64,000 nucleotides of DNA, taken from contig JAEZYU010000063.1 of assembly GCA_023418915.1 (NCBI GenBank), forward strand, positions 62,001-126,000, read 5' to 3'. Source of the DNA: Bacillota bacterium (lineage in GTDB: Bacteria > Bacillota > Clostridia > Acetivibrionales > DTU013). Of this stretch, positions 43,184-52,371 are shown piece after piece. A program made the position numbers and the translations under genes. Positions within the stretch are counted from its first letter, which is position 1, and each line of letters begins with the position of its first letter. The notes below the pieces were generated by a model. It ran no database searches and had not been told where the DNA came from. It worked only from the letters and a program-made list of their open reading frames with translations.

Positions 43184-43744
43184 TCATTCGCTTCGTGAAG
43201 CTGCTTCCATTATTTTATCCGACACCTGCTCGGGAGAAATCGATGTTGCATCTATGATGAGATCGTAGTTATCTAGGTTTGAACAGTCCACGCCGTATTT
43301 AGTGATGTATCTTAGATTCTCGCTTCTTTTTCTTTCGATGAGGCAATCTCTGGCGTTTTTGTGGCAGGAGTAGGTTTCAACCTTGCCTCTTTGATCGTTG
43401 ATGACCCTGCGTGCTGCTTCATCAGGGTCTACAGTGAGGTAAACCTTAAATGAATCAGGTACGAAATGCCAGGCCATCCTTGAATCCAGCACCATGTCCT
43501 CATTGCGTTTCCCGATTTTTGTAAGCTCTGTGTCAATTTCTTCGTCGATCTCCGGATGGGTTTCCATATATTTATTAAATGCCAGAACATCCATATCGTA
43601 TTTCTGTGCAAGAGAGCGCTGAATCTGTCCTATGGAATAGACATTCATGCCGTATTTTTCCTTGAGATAACGGCAGACGGTCGATTTTCCGCTTCCCAGA
43701 TCTCCTGTGATCGATATTTTTACTTTATTGGTGCCTTCGTTCAT
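43184..43744 (-). CDS. Cytidylate-kinase-like P-loop NTPase
   Basis: 186 aa from ATG 43744 after GGAGAGTTTGAC. Walker A ITGDLGSGKSTV is at residues 10-21, then YSIGQIQRSLAQKYDMDVL and DTELTKIGKRNEDMVLDSR, the pattern of the cytidylate-kinase-like family. Short-chain NMP kinase features include RRVINDQRGKVET (lid-like) and a C-terminal YDLIIDATSISPEQV. It is not canonical Cmk (too short, different NMP-binding region); a (d)NMP or small-molecule kinase is inferred. Monocistronic. Confidence 0.75.
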   Translation of the reverse strand: MNEGTNKVKISITGDLGSGKSTVCRYLKEKYGMNVYSIGQIQRSLAQKYDMDVLAFNKYMETHPEIDEEIDTELTKIGKRNEDMVLDSRMAWHFVPDSFKVYLTVDPDEAARRVINDQRGKVETYSCHKNARDCLIERKRSENLRYITKYGVDCSNLDNYDLIIDATSISPEQVSDKIMEAASRSE

Positions 43745-43907
43745 GTCAAACTCTCCTTTTGGCATATATCGGCCAGACTCCGTATTAATAAGCATTACTG
43801 CTTTATATGTAACACAACTTACGAGATGTTATACATTACAGAGATTATATCAATTAAACAGATATTTTTCTACAAAATAAACTAAACACTTCACACCCAC
43901 AGTACAA

Positions 43908-43943
43908 AAAAGCTGCCTCAAATCTTTTTATGAGGCAGCTTTT
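43908..43943. terminator. Bidirectional terminator hairpin
   Basis: AAAAGCTGCCTCA (43908-43920) pairs perfectly with TGAGGCAGCTTTT (43931-43943); A/T runs on both sides. It terminates the minus-strand gene at 43962. Confidence 0.88.
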
Positions 43944-43961
43944 AGTGATACAATCGATTCT

Positions 43962-45764
43962 TTAACGAATCAGCTTGAAGGTCCTGTAAAATATAGGCTG
44001 CAGCGGGATCTCAAAGATGCTTTCATCACCCCTTTTGAGCAGCGGTTCAAACTCTTCTCCTGTCCTTAAATCGGCCAGCCGCCCTGCGCCTGCTGTGTGG
44101 ATCCTGATCCTTGTGCCGGTGTACATGAAGGATTCTATTATAAAGGTATCATTATCATAAAGGAACAGTCCGTATTTGCCGCCGGCTTCAATATAGATGT
44201 CCATACTGCTCATCAGGTATTGTCTGATGGTGGTTATCACCTCTGCCGGGTATTTGTATATATCAGCATAATCATCAGGTGTGGCCAGTATGTAAAGAGT
44301 ACCGTTAGCGTACTGATTCTGCAGCAATATCGGGAAATTATTGTCGTGCTTGCGTACTGCGATAAGGCATTCATCTGAGTTGTTCATATAATTGACTATA
44401 GGGATTAATACTTCGTCCCTGCCGTAGTATTCCCCGCTGAAAACAGATCCAAAACCGTCGATGGAATAATCCCTTGCGTATACTTTAGCATTGGTGACAC
44501 GGGCCGAGGTGAATGCCTCGATACCTTTTCCCTGCAGTGCGCTGAGAAACCCTGATGTGATACAGACATCATGTCCGCTGCAAAGGTGAGTCTTCATTTT
44601 TTCCAGTATTTTTTCATCTCTTGCACTGTTAGCGGTGAGCATGATCAGTTTACCCGTCTCAGGAAAGGCTGGCATTGGTTCGAACGCCATTCCTGCGGTG
44701 CCGAGGTAGTCGTACAGATGATCCTCTCCATGAGCGTGATGAGGTTCATACACCGGTATGCCCACCGGATTTCCGACTTTACCGAGTATCTGATCCAGTT
44801 TTTCCAGTTCAAAGCCCAGAGGAGGAATGAATACGCTGTCTACCGTCCATGTGTAGCAAAACAGCATCAGTTCGCGGCCCTTTGCAAAGTAAGTCAGGTA
44901 TGCCTGTTCAAGATAATACGCCAGATTGTTTATGCCCTGATATGGATCGATCCAGCCTCCTCCGTTTTTCCCAGGCTTTATATTCTCCATCCACCGCATC
45001 AGAGAATAGCTTCCATAACGGGGAAGATGCTGCATTGAATGATCAGTGTCTCTTGTCTCTGTGCCTGTATATATCTCATCAAAGATCAGCGGCTCTGTTT
45101 CTGTATTGTACCCGGTTTCTTGATATGACTCATACCAGTTTGGAAATTTTATGATGACATTACAATTCGGGTTCATTTTCTTTGCAGGATCTACGACCAG
45201 ATTCTTTGAAACTTCTGCCATGAGCTCCAGCCTGAACTGCTCCCAGCTTTTATCTCCTTTGGCATTGATACAGGACTCACAGGTGCAATTGGTGAAGTAA
45301 AAATCGTCAAGTATGAATTCATCGAAAATTGATGCGGTAAACTCTGATATCTCTTTCATCTTTTGCCTGACAGACTCGTTGGTGAAGCACATTGTGGACC
45401 ATGTGGTTTTTGTTCCTTTTTCCGGAGCGGGCAGTGATTCAGCGTTCTTTCCGATTACTGAGCCGCCGCATCCGAATATACCTGTTTCATCTATCAAAGG
45501 TTTATTTTTGATGTTTTTGAACAGTGTTGTGGTGATGCCTCCGGATACCTTAATACCCCTGTTTTCAAAGAACTGCTTGACTGCCTTTAGCAGCTCTGCA
45601 GAAGTATCCATATCATCGCGGTGTGTTTCCAGATACACCTTGGATATCTTCAGGTGCTTGTCCAGAAAACTGAACTCCTTTTCAAATTCCTCAATTGTTG
45701 TTATACTTGCAAGACATCTTGTTGTGAAGTAAACTGCCAGTCCAAAGTTTTCATAACCAGCCAT
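43962..45764 (-). CDS. Large glycosidase-like protein of unknown specificity
   Basis: 600 aa from ATG 45764, 7 nt after GGAGGAAAT; longer starts overlap the ribosome site. No signal peptide, so it is cytosolic. The N-terminal 380 residues look like a TIM-barrel glycosidase: FGLAVYFTTRCLAS first strand, ISKVYLETHRDD, FILDDFYFTNCTCESCINAK (an acidic strand end plus a C-x-C-x-x-C motif), NVIIKFPNWYESY, LIFDEIYTGTETRDTDHS, and LMLFCYTWTVDSVFIPPLG. The next part (about 430-500) resembles a class-I-glutaminase-like Rossmann subdomain seen in beta-galactosidase-type proteins, and the end is beta-rich. The acidic residues D-D-F and D-E-I-Y are candidate catalytic sites. I do not recognise a specific GH family. 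No sugar transporter lies nearby. Confidence 0.6.
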   Translation of the reverse strand: MAGYENFGLAVYFTTRCLASITTIEEFEKEFSFLDKHLKISKVYLETHRDDMDTSAELLKAVKQFFENRGIKVSGGITTTLFKNIKNKPLIDETGIFGCGGSVIGKNAESLPAPEKGTKTTWSTMCFTNESVRQKMKEISEFTASIFDEFILDDFYFTNCTCESCINAKGDKSWEQFRLELMAEVSKNLVVDPAKKMNPNCNVIIKFPNWYESYQETGYNTETEPLIFDEIYTGTETRDTDHSMQHLPRYGSYSLMRWMENIKPGKNGGGWIDPYQGINNLAYYLEQAYLTYFAKGRELMLFCYTWTVDSVFIPPLGFELEKLDQILGKVGNPVGIPVYEPHHAHGEDHLYDYLGTAGMAFEPMPAFPETGKLIMLTANSARDEKILEKMKTHLCSGHDVCITSGFLSALQGKGIEAFTSARVTNAKVYARDYSIDGFGSVFSGEYYGRDEVLIPIVNYMNNSDECLIAVRKHDNNFPILLQNQYANGTLYILATPDDYADIYKYPAEVITTIRQYLMSSMDIYIEAGGKYGLFLYDNDTFIIESFMYTGTRIRIHTAGAGRLADLRTGEEFEPLLKRGDESIFEIPLQPIFYRTFKLIR

Positions 45765-45961
45765 AGACATTTCCTCCGATATGATTTGTATCAGCATTTT
45801 GTGCAGAGCTGTGTCAGTAAGGTGATGCCGCATGTAAAAGCCTCATACGGTCGATTGCACAAACGAGCTGTGTAATATCATTATAGCGCAGTATATTGCT
45901 GCGGGATTGTCAGCTATTGCCTAAGTGTTCTCAATAATTGCGTTATTGTGTTGAAGCATTA

Positions 45962-46471
45962 TCAATAGGAATATATATCTGCGTGTATATTGAATTCTGA
46001 GATCTCAAGTAATGAATAGGTCGGTCCCATAAGGGATCTGGGTCTGAAAAGGCAGCCTGGGTTTATCAGGTAAATACCGTCCTTTTCTTCTATTAGAGGT
46101 ATGTGTGTGTGTCCGAAAACTGCGATCCCTGCATTTTCCTGCTTTGCCTTCATCGCCAGCGGCATCAGATCGCGGCCTACCTTATATGTATGACCGTGTG
46201 TCAGTAAGATCCTTTTACCTGAAAACATCAGGACTTTATCAAGGGGGTATTCTGACGAACCGTCATTATTTCCCTGTACGGCCTCTGTGATGATGGAGGG
46301 GTAAGCATTTTCAACTGCTTTGATATCCCTTGCGTAATCGCCCAGATGAATTACGCATGTTATATTCTTTTTATTTCTGTCAACTACAGACAGTACTTTA
46401 TCGGTTCGCCCGTGAGAATCAGACAGCAACAATATCTTCAAATGTTCTACCTGTACACCAGCCTTTTCCAC
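45962..46471 (-). CDS. YfcE/MJ0936-type metallophosphoesterase
   Basis: 169 aa. The phosphoesterase metal ligands are all visible: LLLSDSHGRTD (Asp/His), VIHLGDYARD (Asp), VQGNNDG (Asn), LLTHGHTY (His) and VFGHTHIP (His). These define the small MJ0936/YfcE family of Mn-dependent cytosolic phosphodiesterases, usually 155-180 aa. GTG 46471 is used; TTG 46441, which begins directly at LKILLLSDSHG, is an alternative with AGGT upstream. It is divergent from the nitroreductase gene. Confidence 0.88.
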   Translation of the reverse strand: MEKAGVQVEHLKILLLSDSHGRTDKVLSVVDRNKKNITCVIHLGDYARDIKAVENAYPSIITEAVQGNNDGSSEYPLDKVLMFSGKRILLTHGHTYKVGRDLMPLAMKAKQENAGIAVFGHTHIPLIEEKDGIYLINPGCLFRPRSLMGPTYSLLEISEFNIHADIYSY

Positions 46472-46698
46472 TCATAAATCGACCTTTTACTTATTATATA
46501 CATACACCCGAATTTTTCAAGGTCATCTGCAGACTCGGTCTTGATATAGCCGTACGGAGCTTGTTTGGTACGAATAATGCGAAAAAAGCACGTATTCAAA
46601 CCTGGCAATATGATACAATAAATGGGGTAGTGATCTCGTCGGTGCAGCGAGATAATTCGCCGGTACACTGACATATCCATATACAAGGAGTGATCTGT

Positions 46699-47439
46699 AT
46701 GAAGGACATAGGAAAAGAGTTTATGGAGCTTACAAAGTATAAATATCTGGGAGAATCTGCGCAATCACAGGAGCTGCCACAGCCTCAACAGGAAACGGGA
46801 TATGATCTGACAAAGCAGAAGATAAACCTACCGTCTCCCGAGTCTCTTGAATTCGGCAAGTATCCGCTTGTAGATGTGATTAATGCAAGAAGGAGCCTTA
46901 GAAGATACTCAGACATACAAATGTCGCTGGAAGAGCTGACATTCCTTCTCTGGTGCACCCAGGGAGTGAAAAAGGGCGGATCTGAAAAATCTGTGCTGCG
47001 TACTGTCCCATCGGCTGGTGCGAGGCATGCTTTTGAGACATATCTGCTCATAAACAATGTAGAGCAGCTGCAGCCCGGTCTGTACAGATACCTGGCGTTT
47101 GAACACAAGCTCATAATGCTGGATACTGATACAGCGATATCCGACAGGCTTGTTGCCAGCTGCCTTGGACAGGGCATGGTAAGCGGGGGAGCGGTGACAT
47201 TCTTCTGGGTCGCTGCATCGGATAGGATGACATGGCGCTACGATGTAAGAGGCTACAGGTATATGCACCTGGATGCAGGGCATGTATGCCAGAACTTGTA
47301 TCTGGCCGCAGAGTCGATTAAATGCGGGGCATGTGCAATAGGAGCCTATGATGATGATGAGCTGAACAAGACGCTTAACCTTGATGGAGAGCAGCAATTT
47401 GTTATATACGCTGCAGCCGTGGGTAAGAGAGGTGTATAA
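46699..47439 (+). CDS. SagB/ThcOx-type nitroreductase-family flavoprotein
   Basis: 246 aa from ATG 46699 (AAGGAGTG 9 nt upstream). The N-terminal helix-loop NARRSLRRYSD and SLEELTFLLWCTQGV are the nitroreductase FMN-phosphate motif, and RTVPSAGARHAFETYLLINN is the SagB-type signature. The C-terminal DAGHVCQNLYLAAESIKCGA and AVGKR complete the fold. The free-standing SagB-like form reduces unknown substrates with NAD(P)H. No azoline cyclodehydratase or peptide precursor is adjacent, so a peptide-modifying role is unsupported. Its stop TAA begins an ATAACGAGG repeat. Confidence 0.85.
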   Translation: MKDIGKEFMELTKYKYLGESAQSQELPQPQQETGYDLTKQKINLPSPESLEFGKYPLVDVINARRSLRRYSDIQMSLEELTFLLWCTQGVKKGGSEKSVLRTVPSAGARHAFETYLLINNVEQLQPGLYRYLAFEHKLIMLDTDTAISDRLVASCLGQGMVSGGAVTFFWVAASDRMTWRYDVRGYRYMHLDAGHVCQNLYLAAESIKCGACAIGAYDDDELNKTLNLDGEQQFVIYAAAVGKRGV

Positions 47440-47515
47440 CGAGGTGAATGATGTCCCCCACCTCTATACGTCTTTTCAACCTTCAGGCTGAAAAACGCCA
47501 ATACGTCTTTTTAAT
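47436..47515 (+). repeat. ATAACGAGG intergenic hairpin repeat after nitroreductase gene
   Basis: ATAACGAGGTGAATGATGTC supplies the TAA stop of the upstream gene. Then come the hairpin TTTTCAACC-TTCA-GGCTGAAAA (47473-47494, one mismatch) and CGCCAATACGTCTTTTT, identical to the string in the 24579 copy. Confidence 0.8.
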
Positions 47516-47557
47516 CGTTGATATACAAAGAGAAAAATATTGGAAGGGGAGTTCACA

Positions 47558-48547
47558 TTGAGATACCTTGAAATAAATATATCCAATACGGGAAACAAAT
47601 ATAGAGAAGGCCTGAATGTCTCAAAGCTTGTTCTCGGCACAGACTATTTCGGTACAACGGTCAGTGAGAGTGATGCATTTCGTTTGATGGATGTGTACGC
47701 AGATGCAGGAGGCAATTGCCTCGATACTGCAAGGATGTATGCATCATGGCTGCCTGGAGGAGACGGAGCCAGTGAAAGAACCGTAGGCAAATGGCTGAAA
47801 TTACGGAAAAACAGAGATAAGCTCATTTTGTCAACAAAGGGAGGTCACCCGGATCTTGACAGCATGACCATCGGGAGGCTTTCCAAAAGGGAGATAGAGG
47901 GAGACCTCGATGAGAGCCTGAAAACACTTGAGACTGACCATATAGATATATACTGGCTGCACAGAGACGATGAGTCTCGTGCTGTAGAAGATATAATGGA
48001 AACGCTGGACACCCTTGTGTCAAAGGGTAAGGTCCGGGCTGTTGCCTGTTCCAACTGGAAAACGAAGAGGGTGGAGGAGGCAAACCGTGCAGCAGCCTCA
48101 GGCGGGCTTACAGCTTTTTGTGCCAGCCAGATACAATGGAGTCTGGCATCATCGACACCGGAGCTTCACGGAGATCCTACCATCATATGTATGGATAGTT
48201 CGGAATATGCATGGTATTTGAACAACCGTTTTCCGGTATTCGCATATTCATCGCAGGCTAAAGGCTTTTTCTCAAAGGCTGCCGAAAAAGGCATAGAAGC
48301 CATAAATCAAAAGGCATACGCCAGGTTTGTCTCACCGCAGAATTTAGCAAGGCTTGAACGTGTGAAGGAATATGCCGGGAGGAATGGATTGACGCCGACA
48401 GCTGCAGCTCTGTCATATATCACCTGCAATATGGTGCCAGCTGTTGCCATAGCAGGATGCAAGAATGAGAAGCAGCTCCATGATACACTGACGGCAGCTG
48501 ATGTGGATATACCTGCAGCCGACGCTGATTGGCTTTTTGAAGGTTAA
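47558..48547 (+). CDS. Aldo/keto reductase
   Basis: 329 aa from TTG 47558, behind GAAGGGGAG. Barrel motifs: VLGTDYFGTT, CLDTARMYASW with catalytic Asp/Tyr, LILSTKGGHP with Lys, DIYWLHRDDES with His, VRAVACSNWK, and PAVAIAGCKNEKQL for cofactor binding. Unlike the AKR at 7275 it has no ferredoxin tail. It is 55 bp upstream of a hydroxyacid dehydrogenase, with which it may act on a sugar or hydroxy-acid substrate; the substrate is not inferable. Confidence 0.85.
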   Translation: MRYLEINISNTGNKYREGLNVSKLVLGTDYFGTTVSESDAFRLMDVYADAGGNCLDTARMYASWLPGGDGASERTVGKWLKLRKNRDKLILSTKGGHPDLDSMTIGRLSKREIEGDLDESLKTLETDHIDIYWLHRDDESRAVEDIMETLDTLVSKGKVRAVACSNWKTKRVEEANRAAASGGLTAFCASQIQWSLASSTPELHGDPTIICMDSSEYAWYLNNRFPVFAYSSQAKGFFSKAAEKGIEAINQKAYARFVSPQNLARLERVKEYAGRNGLTPTAAALSYITCNMVPAVAIAGCKNEKQLHDTLTAADVDIPAADADWLFEG

Positions 48548-48602
48548 TTGCGGGTATATTTTTGGCATCGATCAGCATAATAACGATAGGAGAAAGAGCC
48601 GG

Positions 48603-49562
48603 ATGAAAATAGTTGTTCTTGATGGTTATGCACTGAATCCTGGCGATCTTAGCTGGGATGAGCTGGGTAAGTATGGCGGGCTTACGGTATATGACCGCAC
48701 ACCTGCCGGCAAAATAATTGAGAGAGCCGGTGATGCGGAGGCTGTATTTACTAATAAAACACCTCTCAAAAAGGATACGTTTAGTAAGCTGCCGAAACTG
48801 AAGTATGTGGGTGTACTGGCGACGGGATATAATGTAGTTGATACTGAGGCAGCAAAAGAGCACGGTATTATTGTGACAAACGTTCCTGCATACAGTACGG
48901 ATGCTGTTGCACAGTTTACCTTTGCACTGCTTCTGGAGCTTTGCCACCATGTTGGAGAGCACAACGAAGCTGTTAAAAGGGGTCAATGGACCAATTGCAT
49001 CGATTTCTGTTTCTGGAATTATTCTTTGATTGAGCTGACGGGAAAGACGATTGGGATAATAGGCTTTGGCAGGATAGGCAGAGCGGTGGCAGGAATTGCG
49101 CAGGCAATGGGTATGAAAGTGCTGGTACACTCAAGGCACAGGAATGCTTGTGCAGAAAGTAAAAATATTCGGTATGCAGAATTTGACGAGCTTTTGTCGG
49201 AATCAGATGTAATAAGTCTCCATTGTCCTCTGTTCGAAAGTACAAGAGGTATGATTGACAAAAACGCTATAGAAAAAATGAAAAACGGAGTTATGATCAT
49301 AAATACTGCCAGGGGGCCTCTGATTGCAGAGGAGGATCTTGCTCAGGCACTCAACAGCGGCAAGGTTGCCGGGGCTGCCGTCGATGTTGTCTCCAGAGAA
49401 CCAATTACAAGTGATAATCCTCTGTTAAGTGCAAGGAACTGCATTATTACGCCTCATATAGCCTGGGCTCCAAAGGAAACGAGAGGACGGCTGATGAAGA
49501 TAACTGCTGAGAATTTCGCTGCGTTTATAGACGGCAAGCCTGTGAATGTAGTAAATCCATGA
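48603..49562 (+). CDS. D-2-hydroxyacid dehydrogenase (glycerate/phosphoglycerate dehydrogenase-like)
   Basis: 319 aa from ATG 48603 with AGGAGAAAG upstream; the open frame to 48501 lies inside the previous gene. NAD-binding fingerprint GIIGFGRIGRAVAGIAQAMG (about residues 148-167). Catalytic triad: Arg in INTARGPLIAEEDL, Glu in VVSREPI, His in CIITPHIAWAP. It reduces a 2-oxoacid (for example hydroxypyruvate) to the D-hydroxyacid. Probably in one transcription unit with the aldo/keto reductase. Confidence 0.9.
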   Translation: MKIVVLDGYALNPGDLSWDELGKYGGLTVYDRTPAGKIIERAGDAEAVFTNKTPLKKDTFSKLPKLKYVGVLATGYNVVDTEAAKEHGIIVTNVPAYSTDAVAQFTFALLLELCHHVGEHNEAVKRGQWTNCIDFCFWNYSLIELTGKTIGIIGFGRIGRAVAGIAQAMGMKVLVHSRHRNACAESKNIRYAEFDELLSESDVISLHCPLFESTRGMIDKNAIEKMKNGVMIINTARGPLIAEEDLAQALNSGKVAGAAVDVVSREPITSDNPLLSARNCIITPHIAWAPKETRGRLMKITAENFAAFIDGKPVNVVNP

Positions 49563-49661
49563 TAGGATGAAACATATAATGAGATTTTTCGTACCTCTTA
49601 ATGTATAAACATACATCATATTATGTTAAAATGAGAACAGATACATTTAGAGGTGAAACGC

Positions 49662-50945
49662 ATGGCATTTAGGACGGAAACCTGGCAAAATGACAGTAAT
49701 TGGTACAAGCTGGATAATGCCGCTAAAATTTACCCTGCCATCAGCGGCCCGGGTAGTGGCAGTGTGTTTAGAGTCGCTGTCCAGCTGAAGCAGGAGGTTG
49801 ATCCGCAGACACTTCAAAAAGCTCTTGCGGTAACTATAAGCCGTTTTCCGACCCTTGCCGTTAAAATGAAAAGAGGGCTGTTCTGGTATTTTTTTGATGC
49901 CAACCACGAAACACCCAGGATCACCCCAGAGGCTGCACCTCCCTGCAGGCCTATCGAAGCCGATGAGAATAACGGATTTTTGTTCAGAGTCAGTTATCAT
50001 AAAAAAAGGATCAGTCTCGAGATATTCCATGCACTTACAGATGGAACAGGTGCTATGATATTTCTAAAGACGCTGACTGCTCAATACCTTACACTTTCAG
50101 GACTTGGTCTATTTTCAGACGATGGTGTATTTGATTGTGAAACATATCCGTCCATTAGTGAAACGGAAGATAGCTTTAGAAAATACTATGATCCCAGGAT
50201 AAAAAGCAAGTGGAAGGAAGAAAAGGCATATCATGTCCGCGGGTCAAAGGTCTCTCCCGAGCGGCTCGGTATCGTTCATGGGATCACTTCTACGGACAGC
50301 TTCAGGAAGCTGGTAAAGGAAAGCGGCGCTACGGTTACCGGGTATATTACGGCTCTGATCATTTACTCAATTTACTGCACCCAGCTCAATAGCAGGATGT
50401 ATAATTCGCCCGTTAAAATATCAGTTCCGGTAAATCTGAGAAATTTCTTTCCCTCCCGGACAGTCAGGAATTTCTCATCATATGTCAATGTCGGGATCAC
50501 TTTTTCAAATGAAGAACAGACCTTTGAAAGCATTCTCGGAAAAGTGACGGAGATCATGAAAAGTGAGCTTCAGCAGGAAAAGCTCGTTGAGAAAATCAGT
50601 GCGAATGTTAATGCGGAGAGGAACATATTTATGCGTATAGCACCTCTTGCGCTGAAAAATGTTGTACTGAGAACGGCATATAATGCCTTTGGCGAAACAC
50701 TTTTTACATGTTCGCTGTCGAATCTGGGAAATATCAGTGTACCTGACCGGATGCGTGAGTTTATTGAAAGATTTGAATTTTTGCTGGGGCCGCCGGTTAC
50801 CAATCTGATCAGCTGTACTGCCTGTTCCTTTGGTGATAATATGCAAGTGACATTTACAAAAGCTATGTATGAAAACGATATTGAGAGGTTTTTCTTCAGG
50901 TTCCTGGCTGAAAAAGGTCTGGATATTACTATAGAAACAAATTAG
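49662..50945 (+). CDS. Condensation/alcohol-acetyltransferase-like protein
   Basis: 427 aa from ATG 49662 (AGAGGTG 7 nt upstream). It is a member of the CoA-dependent acyltransferase superfamily (alcohol acetyltransferase / WS-DGAT / NRPS condensation fold). The active-site HxxxDG reads FHALTDGTGA, near residue 125. An early TWQNDSNWYKLDNAAKIYPA motif is typical of a clostridial free-standing subgroup, and a DFGxx-like region is replaced by SLSNLGNISVP. It is cytosolic with no signal. The next gene, a zinc-ribbon membrane protein, starts 9 bp later; this pairing suggests esterification or acylation of a lipid-like or membrane-delivered substrate. Confidence 0.8.
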   Translation: MAFRTETWQNDSNWYKLDNAAKIYPAISGPGSGSVFRVAVQLKQEVDPQTLQKALAVTISRFPTLAVKMKRGLFWYFFDANHETPRITPEAAPPCRPIEADENNGFLFRVSYHKKRISLEIFHALTDGTGAMIFLKTLTAQYLTLSGLGLFSDDGVFDCETYPSISETEDSFRKYYDPRIKSKWKEEKAYHVRGSKVSPERLGIVHGITSTDSFRKLVKESGATVTGYITALIIYSIYCTQLNSRMYNSPVKISVPVNLRNFFPSRTVRNFSSYVNVGITFSNEEQTFESILGKVTEIMKSELQQEKLVEKISANVNAERNIFMRIAPLALKNVVLRTAYNAFGETLFTCSLSNLGNISVPDRMREFIERFEFLLGPPVTNLISCTACSFGDNMQVTFTKAMYENDIERFFFRFLAEKGLDITIETN

Positions 50946-50953
50946 AGGAGTCT

Positions 50954-51652
50954 ATGAAATATTGTGGAAAATGCAAGCTGAAAATTGATACTAATGAACC
51001 AAAATGTCCGCTGTGCTCAGCGGTACTGACGGACAGCGGCGTACTGTGTGATCGTGATAGTGAAGGCAATAAGCCGGCAACGGAAAAATACCCCAAGCCT
51101 GAGAAGGAAGCCATATACAGATATAACTTCGTTTTAAGGCTGCTGGTTTTCATATCTGTTGTGATTACCTCTACCTGTCTGCTGATCAATATATTGACCT
51201 TCAATGGGGTATTGTGGTCTGCTTATGTCGCAGGCACGCTGCTCTATGCATGGATAACCGTTGCTTATCCTGTATTCAAGAAGAGGAAGATAGGGCAGAT
51301 CATAGTTATCAATACTATCTCAACTGCCATATATGTATATTCGCTTGAACTCGCTACCGAAACACAGGGCTGGGGTCTTACATATGTGACTCCGTTTCTT
51401 TTTATTGCTTCGACGCTTCTGATCACCTTCATAATATTGCTAAAGAGGCTGAAATGGCGAGAGTATACGGTGTATCAGACGATCATGGTGATAATGGGTT
51501 TCCTGCCGGTTATTTTCTGTGCAGCAGGACTCGTGACCTCTATATGGCCCAGTGTTCTTTCGGCATTTTACTCATTTCTGACTGTCATAGGCATGTTTAT
51601 TTTCGGTGATAAGAAATATAAGGATGAGCTTATCAAAAGGTTCCACTTGTGA
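50954..51652 (+). CDS. Zinc-ribbon multi-pass membrane protein (DUF6320-like)
   Basis: 232 aa from ATG 50954 (AGAGGAGTCT). The N-terminal zinc ribbon KYCGKCKLKIDTNEPKCPLC has four Cys in two CxxC pairs. After a polar linker come about six membrane helices from residue 55 to 225. The arrangement matches the DUF6320-type family usually found next to free-standing condensation-fold acyltransferases, as here. It is likely the membrane partner of the upstream enzyme; transport or substrate presentation is only a guess. The last 20 bp overlap the convergent DUF1294 gene. Confidence 0.72.
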   Translation: MKYCGKCKLKIDTNEPKCPLCSAVLTDSGVLCDRDSEGNKPATEKYPKPEKEAIYRYNFVLRLLVFISVVITSTCLLINILTFNGVLWSAYVAGTLLYAWITVAYPVFKKRKIGQIIVINTISTAIYVYSLELATETQGWGLTYVTPFLFIASTLLITFIILLKRLKWREYTVYQTIMVIMGFLPVIFCAAGLVTSIWPSVLSAFYSFLTVIGMFIFGDKKYKDELIKRFHL

Positions 51653-51914
51653 TTACCAGATACAGTGTGATGACCTGTATCATAAAAATTGCAGGTATAC
51701 CGGCCATGAAGTACCAATGCCGGGTTTTGTGCCTGTAAATAAGCATGCTTGAATAGATCCCTATACAGCCGCCGATCGCTGCGATAAGAAATATAGTTTT
51801 CTCAGGTATACGCCAAAGCTTCCTGCGGGCTTTGCGCTTATCTGCTGCAACCACAACAAAGCCCGTCAGGTTTACCAGTGCAAGTAAGGTGTATATTATG
51901 TGGACTGTGCTCAT
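51633..51914 (-). CDS. DUF1294 small membrane protein
   Basis: 93 aa from ATG 51914. Three hydrophobic helices; the DUF1294 signature AADKRKARRKLWRIPEKTIF follows the first helix, and the GGCIGIYSSMLIYRHKTRHWYF run is also conserved in the family. The function is unknown. GGGAGAT lies upstream. It overlaps tail-to-tail with the preceding plus-strand gene, an unusual but not rare arrangement. Confidence 0.85.
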   Translation of the reverse strand: MSTVHIIYTLLALVNLTGFVVVAADKRKARRKLWRIPEKTIFLIAAIGGCIGIYSSMLIYRHKTRHWYFMAGIPAIFMIQVITLYLVITSGTF

Positions 51915-52005
51915 TTTTATCTCCCTGATAATGATGATCTCTATAGTTATATTTATTGTGATGCTATTATCTGAGGGATTGCTTATAGCGGACGGTGGTC
52001 AAATT

Positions 52006-52368
52006 TTACATATGCTTTTTATAAAATTCCATATTTTGACTTGCTATCTTCTCTTCCCAGATCAGCTTTAGTACTTCCAGTTCCTCAGTATAATCTGTCT
52101 TAGTCTCATCCTTATCATACTCCAGCTGCTGGAGTATTTCCATTGTAAAACTATCAGATCCGTACTCGTTCCATTCCTTCTGCAGCTCTCTGACGGGGTG
52201 AAAGCCTCCCTCAAGTCTGGCGACGGCGCCGTTCATAACACCCTTGAGATCCTGTGTGGTTTGAATATGACACTTATTGTTTTTCTTGCATTTGATTATG
52301 AATATACCCATAGGTTTTTTCATCTGCCTGTACATCTCTGCCAGTTCTTTTTTTCTTGTCTTGTCCAT
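52006..52368 (-). CDS. GIY-YIG-like small protein (degenerate)
   Basis: 120 aa from ATG 52368. Residues 18-85 resemble a GIY-YIG domain of the LuxR-associated/small cytosolic type (MGIFIIKCKKNNKCHIQTTQ, then VARLEGGFHPVRELQKEW with conserved H-x-x-x-x-L-Q-x-x-W). The GIY-YIG strand itself is degenerate (GIF..CHIQ), so nuclease activity is doubtful. It starts 4 bp after the stop of the upstream minus-strand gene, giving a translationally coupled pair. Confidence 0.7.
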   Translation of the reverse strand: MDKTRKKELAEMYRQMKKPMGIFIIKCKKNNKCHIQTTQDLKGVMNGAVARLEGGFHPVRELQKEWNEYGSDSFTMEILQQLEYDKDETKTDYTEELEVLKLIWEEKIASQNMEFYKKHM

Positions 52369-52371
52369 GGA

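Noticed and set aside
46699..47439. Thiazole/oxazole-modified peptide cluster around the SagB-like gene
   Set aside because: No SagC/SagD homologue, precursor peptide or exporter is near; the gene stands alone.
48420..49130. 236-codon antisense frame across the AKR/hydroxyacid dehydrogenase junction
   Set aside because: It opposes two well-supported genes and has no ribosome site or recognisable domain.
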